Positions 17,333 through 28,450 of a DNA stretch of 64,000 bases are shown here, piece by piece. Both the position numbers and the translations under genes were made by a program. The stretch is from Pseudoclavibacter chungangensis. GTDB taxonomy: Bacteria; Actinomycetota; Actinomycetes; Actinomycetales; Microbacteriaceae. The DNA is taken from assembly GCF_013410545.1 (NCBI RefSeq), contig NZ_JACCFV010000001.1, positions 1,612,001-1,676,000 of the forward strand, written 5' to 3'. A model generated the notes under the pieces. It ran no database searches, was not told where the DNA came from, and was given only the letters and a program-made list of their open reading frames with translations. Positions within the stretch are counted from its first letter, which is position 1; every line of letters begins with the position of its first letter.

Positions 17333-18682
17333 CTAGCGCTCGGGACCGTCCGCGACCGGTTCGTCGCCGTCCGGATCGGTCCCGTTCGGGGCCTCACCGG
17401 CATCGCTCGGGCCGTCGGGCGCGTCGTCGGAACCGGCGTCCGAGGCGTCCTGTTCGGTGGGTTCGGTCGTCTCGCTCGTGTCGGGCGCGGCCGTCCCCGC
17501 GGATTCCGCGTCGCTCGTCCCGGCCGCCGGCTCCTCGTCGCCGCCGGACTCGACGTCGTCGCGGGCATCCGATGCGCCGCTGGGGCGTGCGACCGGCGCC
17601 GTCCACGGTGCCGTGTTGATGGCCTGCGAGGCCGGACCGCGGCCGTCGCCCGAACGCAGGAACCGCTCGAACTCCTTCGCGATCGCCTCGCCGGAGGCCT
17701 CGGGCGCCTCGACCGTGTCGTAGGCCCGCTCGAGGTAGGTCACGTACTCGACGATCTCGGGGTCCTGTGAGGTCGCGCTGTCGACGTCCTGCTCCCACTC
17801 GCGTGCGAGATCGGTGAGTTCCGCGCGCGGGATGGTGACGTCGAGGATCTCCTCGAGCTTGTCGAGCAGCGCGAGCGTCGCCTTGGGGGACGGCGACTGG
17901 TGCGCGTAGTGCGGAACCGACGCCCACACCGACACGGCGGGCATGCCGTTCGTGCGGGCGAGCATGCTGAGGACGGACAGGACTCCCGTCGGCCCCTGGT
18001 AGTTACTCCGGCCGACGTCGAACTCGGCGCGCACCTCGGGGTCCTCGCTCGAGACGAACACGCCGATCGGGCGTGTGTGCGGCACGTCAGCGAGGAGCGC
18101 GCCCACGAGCACGACCCGGGTGATGTGCTCGTCCTGGCACACGCGCAGCACCTCGGCGGCGAATCGCCGCCACTGGAGCGTCGGCTCGGGCCCCGTGAGC
18201 AGGTACAGGCTGTCGATGTTGCTCGCCGTGACGCGCAGTTCGGCGTCGCCGGCGAGGTTCCCGAGATCGTCGACCGCCTCGTCCTCGTCGTCGTCCCACA
18301 GCGGCGGAGGGTTCACGGAGTCGACGACGGCGTCGGCAGCGGCAGCGGGCTCGACGTCGAGGAACTCGTCGTCGACCGCCGGTACCTCACCAGGTGCCAC
18401 CGCGGCGACGATGTCGACGCTCGGCCAGTCGATGGCGCGCTCACCGTCGGCCCCCCGCACGACGTGCGGCCGGTTGATGGAGTAGTCGAAATAGTGTTCG
18501 TCGTCGATGCGCGCGACAAGCCGCCCGCCGCCGAACAGCTCGCCCAGCGCACCGAGCGCGGCGGTCGCCGACTCGCCCGCGTCGTTCCACCCCTGGAGCG
18601 CGACCACGAGGATGCGTCCGGACGCGAACCGATCGTCGCTCGCTGCGGATTCTCCAGCGGGATTCGTGGGGTCGTCGTGCAC
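17333..18682 (-). CDS. PAC2 family protein
   Basis: The 449-residue product begins with a PAC2 domain: ILVVALQGWNDAGESATAALGAL, HYFDYSINRPHV, then VVLVGALLADVPHTRPIGVF and NYQGPTGVLSVLSMLA. PAC2 proteins are named for proteasome assembly chaperone 2. In actinobacteria the gene is conserved beside trmI, but its function is unproven. Residues from about 350 to the end are a low-complexity acidic tail (TSDAESAGTAAPDTSETTEP) that is likely disordered. The GTG at 18682 is chosen because it follows AGGACGAGT, and a TATCCT -10 lies 33 nt upstream. It is divergent from the HAD phosphatase gene. Confidence 0.88.
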   Translation of the reverse strand: MHDDPTNPAGESAASDDRFASGRILVVALQGWNDAGESATAALGALGELFGGGRLVARIDDEHYFDYSINRPHVVRGADGERAIDWPSVDIVAAVAPGEVPAVDDEFLDVEPAAAADAVVDSVNPPPLWDDDEDEAVDDLGNLAGDAELRVTASNIDSLYLLTGPEPTLQWRRFAAEVLRVCQDEHITRVVLVGALLADVPHTRPIGVFVSSEDPEVRAEFDVGRSNYQGPTGVLSVLSMLARTNGMPAVSVWASVPHYAHQSPSPKATLALLDKLEEILDVTIPRAELTDLAREWEQDVDSATSQDPEIVEYVTYLERAYDTVEAPEASGEAIAKEFERFLRSGDGRGPASQAINTAPWTAPVARPSGASDARDDVESGGDEEPAAGTSDAESAGTAAPDTSETTEPTEQDASDAGSDDAPDGPSDAGEAPNGTDPDGDEPVADGPER

Positions 18683-18715
18683 ACTCGTCCTGTCGTCGGG
18701 AACGTCGTTCGCCCA

Positions 18716-18721
18716 AGGATA
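18716..18721 (-). promoter_or_regulatory. -10 hexamer of the PAC2 gene
   Basis: TATCCT on the minus strand lies 33 nt before the GTG at 18682. This leaves a short leader that carries a ribosome-binding site. Confidence 0.4.
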
Positions 18722-18755
18722 CGGCTCGGCGCCCGAACGTCGTGGAGGTCGCCCG

Positions 18756-18761
18756 TAGACT
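18756..18761 (+). promoter_or_regulatory. -10 hexamer of the HAD-trmI operon
   Basis: TAGACT lies 8 nt before the GTG at 18770. The spacing implies a leaderless or nearly leaderless transcript. Confidence 0.45.
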
Positions 18762-18769
18762 GGTGCGTC

Positions 18770-21547
<2,778 letters not shown>

Positions 21548-21551
<4 letters not shown>

Positions 21552-22501
21552 CCACGACCCCCACGAGGCTGCGTGCACTCGGTGCGACGGCAGCGGCGAT
21601 CGCCCTGCTCGCACTGACCGCGTGCGCCGGCTCCGGCTCACCCGCGGAGACCGCGGCGGCACCCGTCAACCTCAAGGCGGCGGGCACGAGCGGCGTGCTC
21701 GCGAACGTCCTCGTGAGCGACGACGTCGGCTCCGCACCGCAGGTGACCGTCGGCGAGCTCAACGGGCTCGGTGACGAGGTCGAGTACGCGACGACGGTGG
21801 AGGGTGACGGCGCAGCGATCACACCCGACGACGTCCTCCTCATCGACCTCGTGGTCATCGACGGTCAGACGAAACAGGAGCAGACCCCGTACGCGACCCT
21901 GGGGCAGCCGATCACGCTCAGCTCGCCCGATACGATCCCGTTCTTCGTCGACGTGTTCGACGGGGTCCCGTCCGGTTCGCGTGTCGTCGCGGTCGTCCCC
22001 GGTGCCGTCCTCGAACCGGGCAGCACGAGCCCCGTCGCCCCCGTCGTCATGGTCGCGGATGTCCGGACGACGCCCACGGTCGCGTGGGGAACCCCGGCGG
22101 AGCCGACGCAGCAGCTCGTGCAAGTGAGCGAAGGTGCCGACGGGGCTCCCACGGTGACGATCGCCGAGGGCGCACAGGCCCCGACGGATCTCGTGCTCGA
22201 CACGATCCGCACGGGCGACGGCGCGGTCGTGGCCGACGGTGATTCCGTCGTCGTGCAGTACACGGGCCTGCTGTTCACGGACGGCACCGTGTTCGACACT
22301 TCGTGGGACCGCGGGCTGCCGAGCCAGTTCGCGACCGGGAACGTCGTCGACGGCTTCCGTCAGGCCCTCGTCGGCCAGACGGAGGGGAGCCGCGTCATCG
22401 CGATCGTCCCGCCCTCGCTCGGGTACGGCGAGCAGGAGCAGACGGGCATCCCGGCCGGCTCGACGCTCGTGTTCGTCGTCGACGTCCTCGCGATCGCCTG
22501 A
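21548..22501 (+). CDS. FKBP-type peptidyl-prolyl cis-trans isomerase lipoprotein
   Basis: The 317-residue product has a lipobox (ALLALTACAGS, Cys at about 26) and is expected on the outer face of the membrane. The C-terminal 95 residues form an FKBP domain: DSVVVQYTGLLFTDGTVFDTSW, FRQALVGQTEGSRVIAIVPP, LGYGEQEQTGIPAGSTLVF. The active-site residues typical of the family (Tyr, Phe, Asp, Tyr) are present. The region at about 40-190 is a second, divergent FKBP-like domain. It would catalyse proline isomerisation during folding of secreted proteins. The start overlaps the previous stop by 4 bp, and pafB begins 9 bp after its stop. Confidence 0.92.
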
Positions 22502-22509
22502 GCCCCGCG

Positions 22510-23535
22510 GTGTCGATCGGAGGGCCCAAGCCCGTCCCCGCGCCGGAGCGGCAGTTCTCGCTCATGCTCGCCCTGCTCATGACGCGGAGCGGGCTGACGA
22601 AGGCGCACGTGTACGCGAGCGTGCACGGGTACCGGCGTGCGTTCGAGCAGAGCGGACAGACCGCCGCGCTCGACAAGATGTTCGAGCGCGACAAGGCGGA
22701 ACTCCGTGATCTCGGCCTCACGCTCGAGACCTTCGACGATCCGTCCGCCCCGGGCGACAACCAGCTCACGCGCTACCGCATCCCGAACACGGCCTCGCCG
22801 TTCCCAGCGGGGACGACGCTCGACGCCGACGAGGTCCTGCTGCTCTCGCTCGCCGCGGCGGTCTGGCGCGAGGGATCGCTCTCGGGCGAGTCCCGGCGCG
22901 GGCTCATGAAACTGCGTTCGCTCGGGGTCGAGGTGGGGGAGGAGCGTGCCGCCCTCGTCCCGCGCTGGCGGTCGCGCGACGCGGCCTTCGAACCGCTCGC
23001 GGCGGCGATCGACACGGGGCGGATCGTCGAGTTCCGCTACCTGCGGCCCGGCGACGACGCCGCCCGGCTCCGGCACGTCGAGCCACTCGCGCTCGTGCGT
23101 CACGAGGGCCGGTGGCTGCTCGGCGCCTACGACCTCGACCGCGAGGACGAGCGGACGTTCCTCCTGTCGCGCGTCCTCGGTGGCATCCGGAAGGGCGGGC
23201 CGATCGACGAGGAACGCGCGACCGTGGCCGCCCGCGAGGACCAGGCCGAACGATTCCTGCGACGACTGCAGGAGTTCGCGACGCAGAACTCCGCGCTCCT
23301 CGACGTCCGGCCCGGCGGTGACGCGGAGCAACGGCTCGCGAAGCGCGGCACGCTCACGGCCGCCGCCCCGACGTCCTGGGGGCGGGTCGAGCTGCACTAC
23401 ACCGACCTCGATCTGCTCGCCGACGAGCTCGCGGCGTTCGGCCCCGAGGTCCGGGTCGTCGGCCCGACCGAGCTGCACGACGCCGTCGTCTCGCGATTGC
23501 GCCGCGCGCTCGAGAACCACGGGAGCGACGCATGA
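22510..23535 (+). CDS. pafB: WYL-domain transcriptional regulator PafB
   Basis: The 341-residue product has an N-terminal helix-turn-helix (RQFSLMLALLMTRSGLTKAHVYASV) and a central WYL domain (FRYLRPGDDAARLRHVEPLALV, GRWLLGAYDLDREDERTFLLSRV). The C-terminal WCX domain extends to the end. In mycobacteria PafB and PafC form the DNA-damage activator PafBC, which drives LexA-independent repair genes and is thought to sense damage through the WYL domain. The GTG at 22510 lies 9 bp after the FKBP stop. The stop overlaps the pafC start by 4 bp, as expected for a heterodimer. Confidence 0.93.
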   Translation: MSIGGPKPVPAPERQFSLMLALLMTRSGLTKAHVYASVHGYRRAFEQSGQTAALDKMFERDKAELRDLGLTLETFDDPSAPGDNQLTRYRIPNTASPFPAGTTLDADEVLLLSLAAAVWREGSLSGESRRGLMKLRSLGVEVGEERAALVPRWRSRDAAFEPLAAAIDTGRIVEFRYLRPGDDAARLRHVEPLALVRHEGRWLLGAYDLDREDERTFLLSRVLGGIRKGGPIDEERATVAAREDQAERFLRRLQEFATQNSALLDVRPGGDAEQRLAKRGTLTAAAPTSWGRVELHYTDLDLLADELAAFGPEVRVVGPTELHDAVVSRLRRALENHGSDA

Positions 23536-24515
23536 ACGGTTTCCTCGGCCGCGACCGGCTCACGCTTCTCGTGTCGCTCGTCCCGTACCTCCGCACTCGT
23601 CCCGAGGGCGTCACGGTCGGCGACGTCGCCGCGCACTTCGGCGTCTCGCACGACGAGGTCCGCGACGCCGTCCGCCTCATCGCCGTCTCGGGCTCACCCG
23701 GCGAGGCCGGCACCTATCAGGACCTCGACCTGTTCGACATCGACTGGGACGCACTCGAGGACGACGACGTCGTGCGCGTGACGCGCTTCATCGCGCTCGA
23801 GGAGGCCCCACCGATCTCGGGCCTCGAGGCCGCCGCCCTCATCGCCGGACTCCAGTACCTGCGGCAAGTTCCCGGGCTCACCCGCCAGGCCGTCATCGAA
23901 AAACTGCTCGACAAGTTGACCGCGCGCACCGGCGGGAGCGCGATCGCCGTCGACGACCGCGCACAGCGCACGGGCGACCTCGGCCTCGTGCGACGTGCCG
24001 TGCGGGACGGCCTCCGACTCGCGTTCACCTACCGCAGTCCCGTGTCTGGGGAACGCCGACGCACGGTCGACCCGATCCGCCTCGACGCGCTCGACGACGA
24101 CTGGTACCTGCGTGCGTGGTGCCTCGACCGCGACGACGAGCGGAACTTCCGCGTCGACCGGATGCGCGATGTCGAATTGACGGAGACGCCGGCCGAACAC
24201 CACGAGTCGAACGCCCCGGGCGACGCGTTCTTCACGCCGTCGGCCGACGACCCGGTCGTCGCCCTCGAGGTCGCCGAGTCCGCCGTGCCGCTCGTTCGTG
24301 AGTTCCTCGACGATCGAAGTCGTCTCCCGGAGCCGGACGCGCGGGGGCGACGGCGCGTCGAGGTGCGGGCGGCCCACTGGGACGGCATCGTGCGTCTCGC
24401 GTGCGGCAACGCGGCGACGGTGCGCGTGCTGGAACCGGCGGCAGCACGGGCCGCGGTCGCCGAATGGGCCCGTCTCGGACTCACCGTCCAGTCGGAGCCC
24501 CCGGCGACCCCGTAG
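23532..24515 (+). CDS. pafC: WYL-domain transcriptional regulator PafC
   Basis: The 327-residue partner of PafB starts with a helix-turn-helix (RTRPEGVTVGDVAAHFGVSHDEVRDAV). It continues with the WYL domain (LAFTYRSPVSGERRRTVDPI, DDWYLRAWCLDRDDERNFRVDRM), which keeps the WYL tripeptide region better than PafB, and then a WCX domain. It acts with PafB as a DNA-damage-responsive activator (known from mycobacteria). ATG 23532 overlaps the pafB stop. Its TAG stop is part of a TAGAGT hexamer that may be the -10 of the next gene. Confidence 0.93.
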   Translation: MNGFLGRDRLTLLVSLVPYLRTRPEGVTVGDVAAHFGVSHDEVRDAVRLIAVSGSPGEAGTYQDLDLFDIDWDALEDDDVVRVTRFIALEEAPPISGLEAAALIAGLQYLRQVPGLTRQAVIEKLLDKLTARTGGSAIAVDDRAQRTGDLGLVRRAVRDGLRLAFTYRSPVSGERRRTVDPIRLDALDDDWYLRAWCLDRDDERNFRVDRMRDVELTETPAEHHESNAPGDAFFTPSADDPVVALEVAESAVPLVREFLDDRSRLPEPDARGRRRVEVRAAHWDGIVRLACGNAATVRVLEPAAARAAVAEWARLGLTVQSEPPATP

Positions 24516-24527
24516 AGTGGAGGCATT

Positions 24528-24884
24528 ATGCCGTGGTGGTCGTGGGTGCTGATCTGGGTGGGGCTCGTCCTCGTCCTGCTCGCCACGCTCGCGCTGATCG
24601 CCCTCTGGCTGTACCGGAAGCTCATCGCACTGCTCGCGGAGTTCGAGCGACTGAGCGAGGTGCAGGAGGAGCTCGTGGCCCGTGCCGAAGCGCTCGTCGC
24701 GCCGTACGAGGCCCGGCAACCAGCCGTCGCGCGTGATCGCGCCCAGGTGGAACGCGAGCGGCGAACGATCGCCGCGCGTCGCGCCGAACGCAAGGAGCGT
24801 CGTCGTGACGAACGCCTCGCGCACGCGCGTCGCATCACGACGGCCGACCCGATGCAGTACGCCCATCTGGCGAGAAAGAAGTAG
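24528..24884 (+). CDS. Hypothetical single-span membrane protein with a basic coiled-coil tail
   Basis: The 118-residue product has one transmembrane helix at the N-terminus (WSWVLIWVGLVLVLLATLALIALW). A predicted coiled coil follows (LLAEFERLSEVQEELVARAEALV), and then a strongly basic region (RRTIAARRAERKERRRDERL). No known domain is recognised. It lies between pafC and tatA, a position often taken by such a small membrane protein in Microbacteriaceae (general recollection, not verified here). The basic cytoplasmic tail might bind nucleic acid or acidic lipids, but this is speculation. ATG 24528 follows GGAGG within 5 nt. Confidence 0.82.
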   Translation: MPWWSWVLIWVGLVLVLLATLALIALWLYRKLIALLAEFERLSEVQEELVARAEALVAPYEARQPAVARDRAQVERERRTIAARRAERKERRRDERLAHARRITTADPMQYAHLARKK

Positions 24885-24890
24885 CACGAT

Positions 24891-25184
24891 ATGTTCGCGA
24901 ACCTCTCGGGCTGGCACTTCCTGATCCTGCTCGTGATCATCCTGTTGCTGTTCGGTGCGCCGAAGCTTCCTGCGCTCGCCAAGAGCCTCGGGCAGTCGAT
25001 GCGCATCCTGCGCGGTGAGATGCGCTCGGCGAAGGAGGAGTCCGCCGCCGACCAGAAGACCGACGCGGGCCGCGTCGACACGGCCGCCGCGGATCCGACT
25101 CCCGCGGCATCCGGGGACGTGCATCCCGGGCGCGACGGGACACGCCCCGACGACCGCCTCGGTGACGGCACGACGCGTCCGTAG
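24891..25184 (+). CDS. tatA: Sec-independent protein translocase subunit TatA
   Basis: The 97-residue product has the canonical TatA layout: a short N-terminus (MFANLSGWHF), one transmembrane helix (LILLVIILLLFG), the FG hinge, an amphipathic helix (APKLPALAKSLGQSMRILRGEMRSAKEE) and a disordered hydrophilic tail. TatA multimers form the pathway for folded, twin-arginine proteins together with TatC, which follows 6 bp downstream. The start ATG at 24891 leaves only a few bases to the previous gene. No tatB gene is seen nearby, which is common in actinobacteria because it lies elsewhere. Confidence 0.94.
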   Translation: MFANLSGWHFLILLVIILLLFGAPKLPALAKSLGQSMRILRGEMRSAKEESAADQKTDAGRVDTAAADPTPAASGDVHPGRDGTRPDDRLGDGTTRP

Positions 25185-25190
25185 CACGCG

Positions 25191-26033
25191 GTGACCTCGA
25201 CTCCCGCGGCCGAGCGTGGACGTCGGCAACCGAAACGACGGAAGCGCTCGCCCGACGGCCGCATGCGGCTCGGCGAGCATCTCGTCGAGTTCCGGAATCG
25301 TCTCGTCGTCTCGATCATCGCGATCGTGCTCGGAATGGTCGGCGGCTTCCTGCTCTCCGGTCAGGTCCTCGACCTGATCCGCGTCCCCGTCACGCTGCTC
25401 GACGCGGGCCGGAGTGGCGGCGCCTCGATCAACTTCTCGAACATCACGCAGGCGTTCGACATCCGACTGCAGATGTCGCTCGCGCTCGGCATCGTGCTCT
25501 CGTCACCCGTGTGGCTCTACGAGATCTGGATGTTCCTCATGCCGGGCCTCAAGAAGTCGGAGCGGGCGTACGCGCTCGGCTTCGTCGGCGCGGCGATCCC
25601 GCTCTTCCTGGCCGGCTGCTTCACGGGGTGGACGCTCCTCCCGCGGATCGTCGAGGTCATGGTGAGTTTCGCGCCGAGCGAGGACACCGCGTTCTTCGAC
25701 GCGAAGTACTACTACACGTTCGTCCTGCAGCTGTGCCTCGCGGTCGGGGTCGCGTACGTCATGCCCGTGCTGCTCGTCCTGCTGAACTTCGCGGGCATCC
25801 TGGCCGGACGCACCATCCTGCACGGGTGGCGGTGGGCGATCGTCCTCGTCGCGGTGTTCGCGGCGGTCGCGACACCCGCGGCCGACATCGTGTCGATGCT
25901 GCTGCTCATGGTGCCGATGCTCGTGCTCTATTTCCTCGCGGTCGGCATCGCCCTGCTCAACGACCGGCGGCGGGCCAAGCGCCTCGCCAAGCTCGAGCGC
26001 GAGTTCGAGCCATATCCCGAGGAGCGACCATGA
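25191..26033 (+). CDS. tatC: Twin-arginine protein translocase subunit TatC
   Basis: The 280-residue membrane protein recognises twin-arginine signal peptides. Visible family features are MRLGEHLVEFRNRL near residue 24 (E. coli HLIELRKRL) and WLYEIWMFLMPGLKKSERAYALGF with the conserved phenylalanine/proline/Glu cluster. Later are YYYTFVLQLCLAVGVAYVMPVL and ATPAADIVSMLLLMVPMLVLYF, giving six membrane helices. The N-terminus is extended by a basic segment (RGRRQPKRRKRSPDGR). Start GTG 25191, 6 bp after tatA. Its stop overlaps the helicase start by 4 bp. Confidence 0.95.
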   Translation: MTSTPAAERGRRQPKRRKRSPDGRMRLGEHLVEFRNRLVVSIIAIVLGMVGGFLLSGQVLDLIRVPVTLLDAGRSGGASINFSNITQAFDIRLQMSLALGIVLSSPVWLYEIWMFLMPGLKKSERAYALGFVGAAIPLFLAGCFTGWTLLPRIVEVMVSFAPSEDTAFFDAKYYYTFVLQLCLAVGVAYVMPVLLVLLNFAGILAGRTILHGWRWAIVLVAVFAAVATPAADIVSMLLLMVPMLVLYFLAVGIALLNDRRRAKRLAKLEREFEPYPEERP

Positions 26034-28450
26034 CCGTCTCGCCAGCCGATCGCTTCGCCGCCGCCAGGGCTCGGTCGGGGCACATGCAGCTCACGCGCTT
26101 CCGCGAGGAGCTGAGCTTCGACCTCGACCCGTTCCAGATCGCCGCGTGCGAGCGGCTCGAGGCGGGCTCGAGCGTGCTCGTCGCCGCGCCGACCGGGGCG
26201 GGCAAGACGGTCGTCGCCGAGTTCGCGGTCTACCTCGCGATGCGCGAGCCGAACGCGAAGATCTTCTACACGACGCCCATCAAGGCGCTCAGCAACCAGA
26301 AGTTCCAGGAGCTCGTCCGACACTACGGCGCGAGCGAGGTGGGGCTGCTGACGGGCGACACCAACGTCAACCCGCGCGCGCGGATCGTCGTCATGACGAC
26401 CGAGGTCCTGCGCAACATGCTCTACGCATCCAGCGACCTGCTCGACGACCTCGCGTTCGTCGTCATGGACGAGGTCCACTACCTCGCGGACCGGTTCCGC
26501 GGCGCCGTGTGGGAGGAGGTCATCATCCACCTCCCGACCGAGGTGCGCCTCGTGTCGCTCTCGGCGACCGTGTCGAACGCGGAGGAGTTCGGCGACTGGT
26601 TGCAGGCCGTGCGCGGCGACACCGAGGTCGTCGTGTCGGAGGAGCGTCCGACGCCGCTGAACCAACACGTGCTCGTCGGATCGCGGCTCTACGAACTCTT
26701 CGCGACGAACGGCGACGAGCGCACCGACAAGGTCAACCCCGAACTGCTGCGTGCGACGCAGGCGAAGGGTCGTGGCGCCCCGGGTCGATCGCGCGGGAAC
26801 TCCTGGAAGGACCGCCGCTTCGCACCGGAACGCCTTTCACGCGCCGGCATCGTCGACCTCCTGCACGAGGACGACATGCTGCCGGCCATCTCGTTCATCT
26901 TCAGCCGGGCGGGCTGCGACAGCGCCGTCGAGCAGGTGCTGCGATCCGGCATCAGCCTCACGACCGCCGAGGAGCGCGAGGAGATCCGCTGGATCGTCGA
27001 GGAGCGGTGCCGAACGCTGCTCGACGAGGATCTCGCGATCCTCGGCTACTGGGGCTGGCTCGACGGGCTCGAGCGAGGCGTCGCGGCGCACCACGCGGGG
27101 CTCCTGCCCGCGTTCAAGGAGGTCGTCGAGGAGCTGTTCCAGCGCAAGCTCGTGAAGATCGTCTTCGCGACCGAGACGCTCGCGCTCGGCATCAACATGC
27201 CCGCGCGCACGGTCGTGCTGGAGCGCCTCGAGAAGTTCAACGGCGAGGCCCGGGTCCCGATCACGCCGGGCGAGTACACGCAGCTCACGGGCCGCGCCGG
27301 CCGGCGCGGCATCGACACGGAGGGTCACGCGGTCGTGCAGTGGCGCGAGGGCATGTCGCCGCAGGCGATCGCCTCCCTCGCCTCGCGCCGCACGTATCCC
27401 CTCAACTCGAGCTTCCGGCCGACGTACAACATGACGGTGAACCTGCTCGAACGCTTCGGACGTGATCGTGCACGCGACGTCCTCGAGTCGAGCTTCGCGC
27501 AGTTCCAGGCGGATCGAGCGGTCGTCGACCTGGCCCGCCGGGCGAAGCAGCAGCGTGAATCGCTCGCCGGCTATGCGGAGGCCATGGAGTGTCACGTCGG
27601 CGACTTCGTCGAGTACTCCCGCATCCGTCGCGAGCTCACCGACCTCGAGCGAAAGCGCGTCCCCGCGGACGAGCCGCGCATGCACGAGGCACGAGAGCGA
27701 CGCACGGCGCGGCTCGACGAGCTGCGCACGCAGATGCGGCACCATCCCTGCCACGCGTGCCCCGAGCGCGAACAGCACGCCCGCTGGGCCGAGCGCTACT
27801 GGCGGCTCAAGCACGACACGGATGCGATCGTGCGGCAGATCGAGGCACGGACGGGTGCCGTCGCGGCACTCTTCGACCGCCTGACCGAGCTGCTCCTCGA
27901 GCGCGGCTACGTGAAGCGGGACGAGGACGGGAACCTCGTCGTCGGTGCGAACGGCCGCATGCTCGCGCGCATCTACGGCGAACGCGATCTGCTCGTCGCG
28001 GAGTGCCTGCGCCGGCGGGTGTGGTCGAAGCTCGACGCGGCGTCGCTCGCCGCGATGGCCGCCGCGCTCGTGTTCGAGCCGCGACGTGACGTCGACGAAC
28101 CGCTCGAGCACCAGCTGCCGCGCGGCCCGTTCCGTGAGGCCCTCGCGCGCACGACGGAGATCCACGAGGACCTCGACGCGCTCGAAGAGCGTCACCGCGT
28201 TCCCCGCTCACCCGATCTCGCGCTCGGGCTCGCCCCGGCGATGTACCACTGGGCGCGCGGGCGACGGCTCGAGGACGTCCTCGACCGGGCCGGCCTCGCA
28301 GCGGGCGACTTCGTCCGCTGGTCGAAGATGGTGCTCGACCTGCTCGATCAGATCGAGCAGGTGACGACGGGCGCGCTGTCCGAGACGGCGAGGCACGCGG
28401 GCGATCTCGTGCGACGCGGCATCGTCGCACACTCGAGCGTCGGCTCGTGA
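26030..28450 (+). CDS. Ski2/Mtr4-like DEAD-box RNA helicase (HelY type)
   Basis: The 806-residue product is a superfamily 2 helicase of the Ski2 branch. The motifs are AAPTGAGKT (Walker A, about residues 54-62), TPIKALSNQK (Ia), VVMDEVHYLAD (II), LSATVSN (III), ATETLALGINMPARTVV (V) and QLTGRAGRRGID (VI). A C-terminal region with the paired cysteines HPCHACPEREQH resembles the DSHCT-containing HelY proteins of actinobacteria, which are thought to act in RNA processing or decay. The start overlaps the tatC stop and the stop overlaps the lnt start. This tatA-tatC-helY order is conserved in actinobacteria. Confidence 0.92.
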   Translation: MTVSPADRFAAARARSGHMQLTRFREELSFDLDPFQIAACERLEAGSSVLVAAPTGAGKTVVAEFAVYLAMREPNAKIFYTTPIKALSNQKFQELVRHYGASEVGLLTGDTNVNPRARIVVMTTEVLRNMLYASSDLLDDLAFVVMDEVHYLADRFRGAVWEEVIIHLPTEVRLVSLSATVSNAEEFGDWLQAVRGDTEVVVSEERPTPLNQHVLVGSRLYELFATNGDERTDKVNPELLRATQAKGRGAPGRSRGNSWKDRRFAPERLSRAGIVDLLHEDDMLPAISFIFSRAGCDSAVEQVLRSGISLTTAEEREEIRWIVEERCRTLLDEDLAILGYWGWLDGLERGVAAHHAGLLPAFKEVVEELFQRKLVKIVFATETLALGINMPARTVVLERLEKFNGEARVPITPGEYTQLTGRAGRRGIDTEGHAVVQWREGMSPQAIASLASRRTYPLNSSFRPTYNMTVNLLERFGRDRARDVLESSFAQFQADRAVVDLARRAKQQRESLAGYAEAMECHVGDFVEYSRIRRELTDLERKRVPADEPRMHEARERRTARLDELRTQMRHHPCHACPEREQHARWAERYWRLKHDTDAIVRQIEARTGAVAALFDRLTELLLERGYVKRDEDGNLVVGANGRMLARIYGERDLLVAECLRRRVWSKLDAASLAAMAAALVFEPRRDVDEPLEHQLPRGPFREALARTTEIHEDLDALEERHRVPRSPDLALGLAPAMYHWARGRRLEDVLDRAGLAAGDFVRWSKMVLDLLDQIEQVTTGALSETARHAGDLVRRGIVAHSSVGS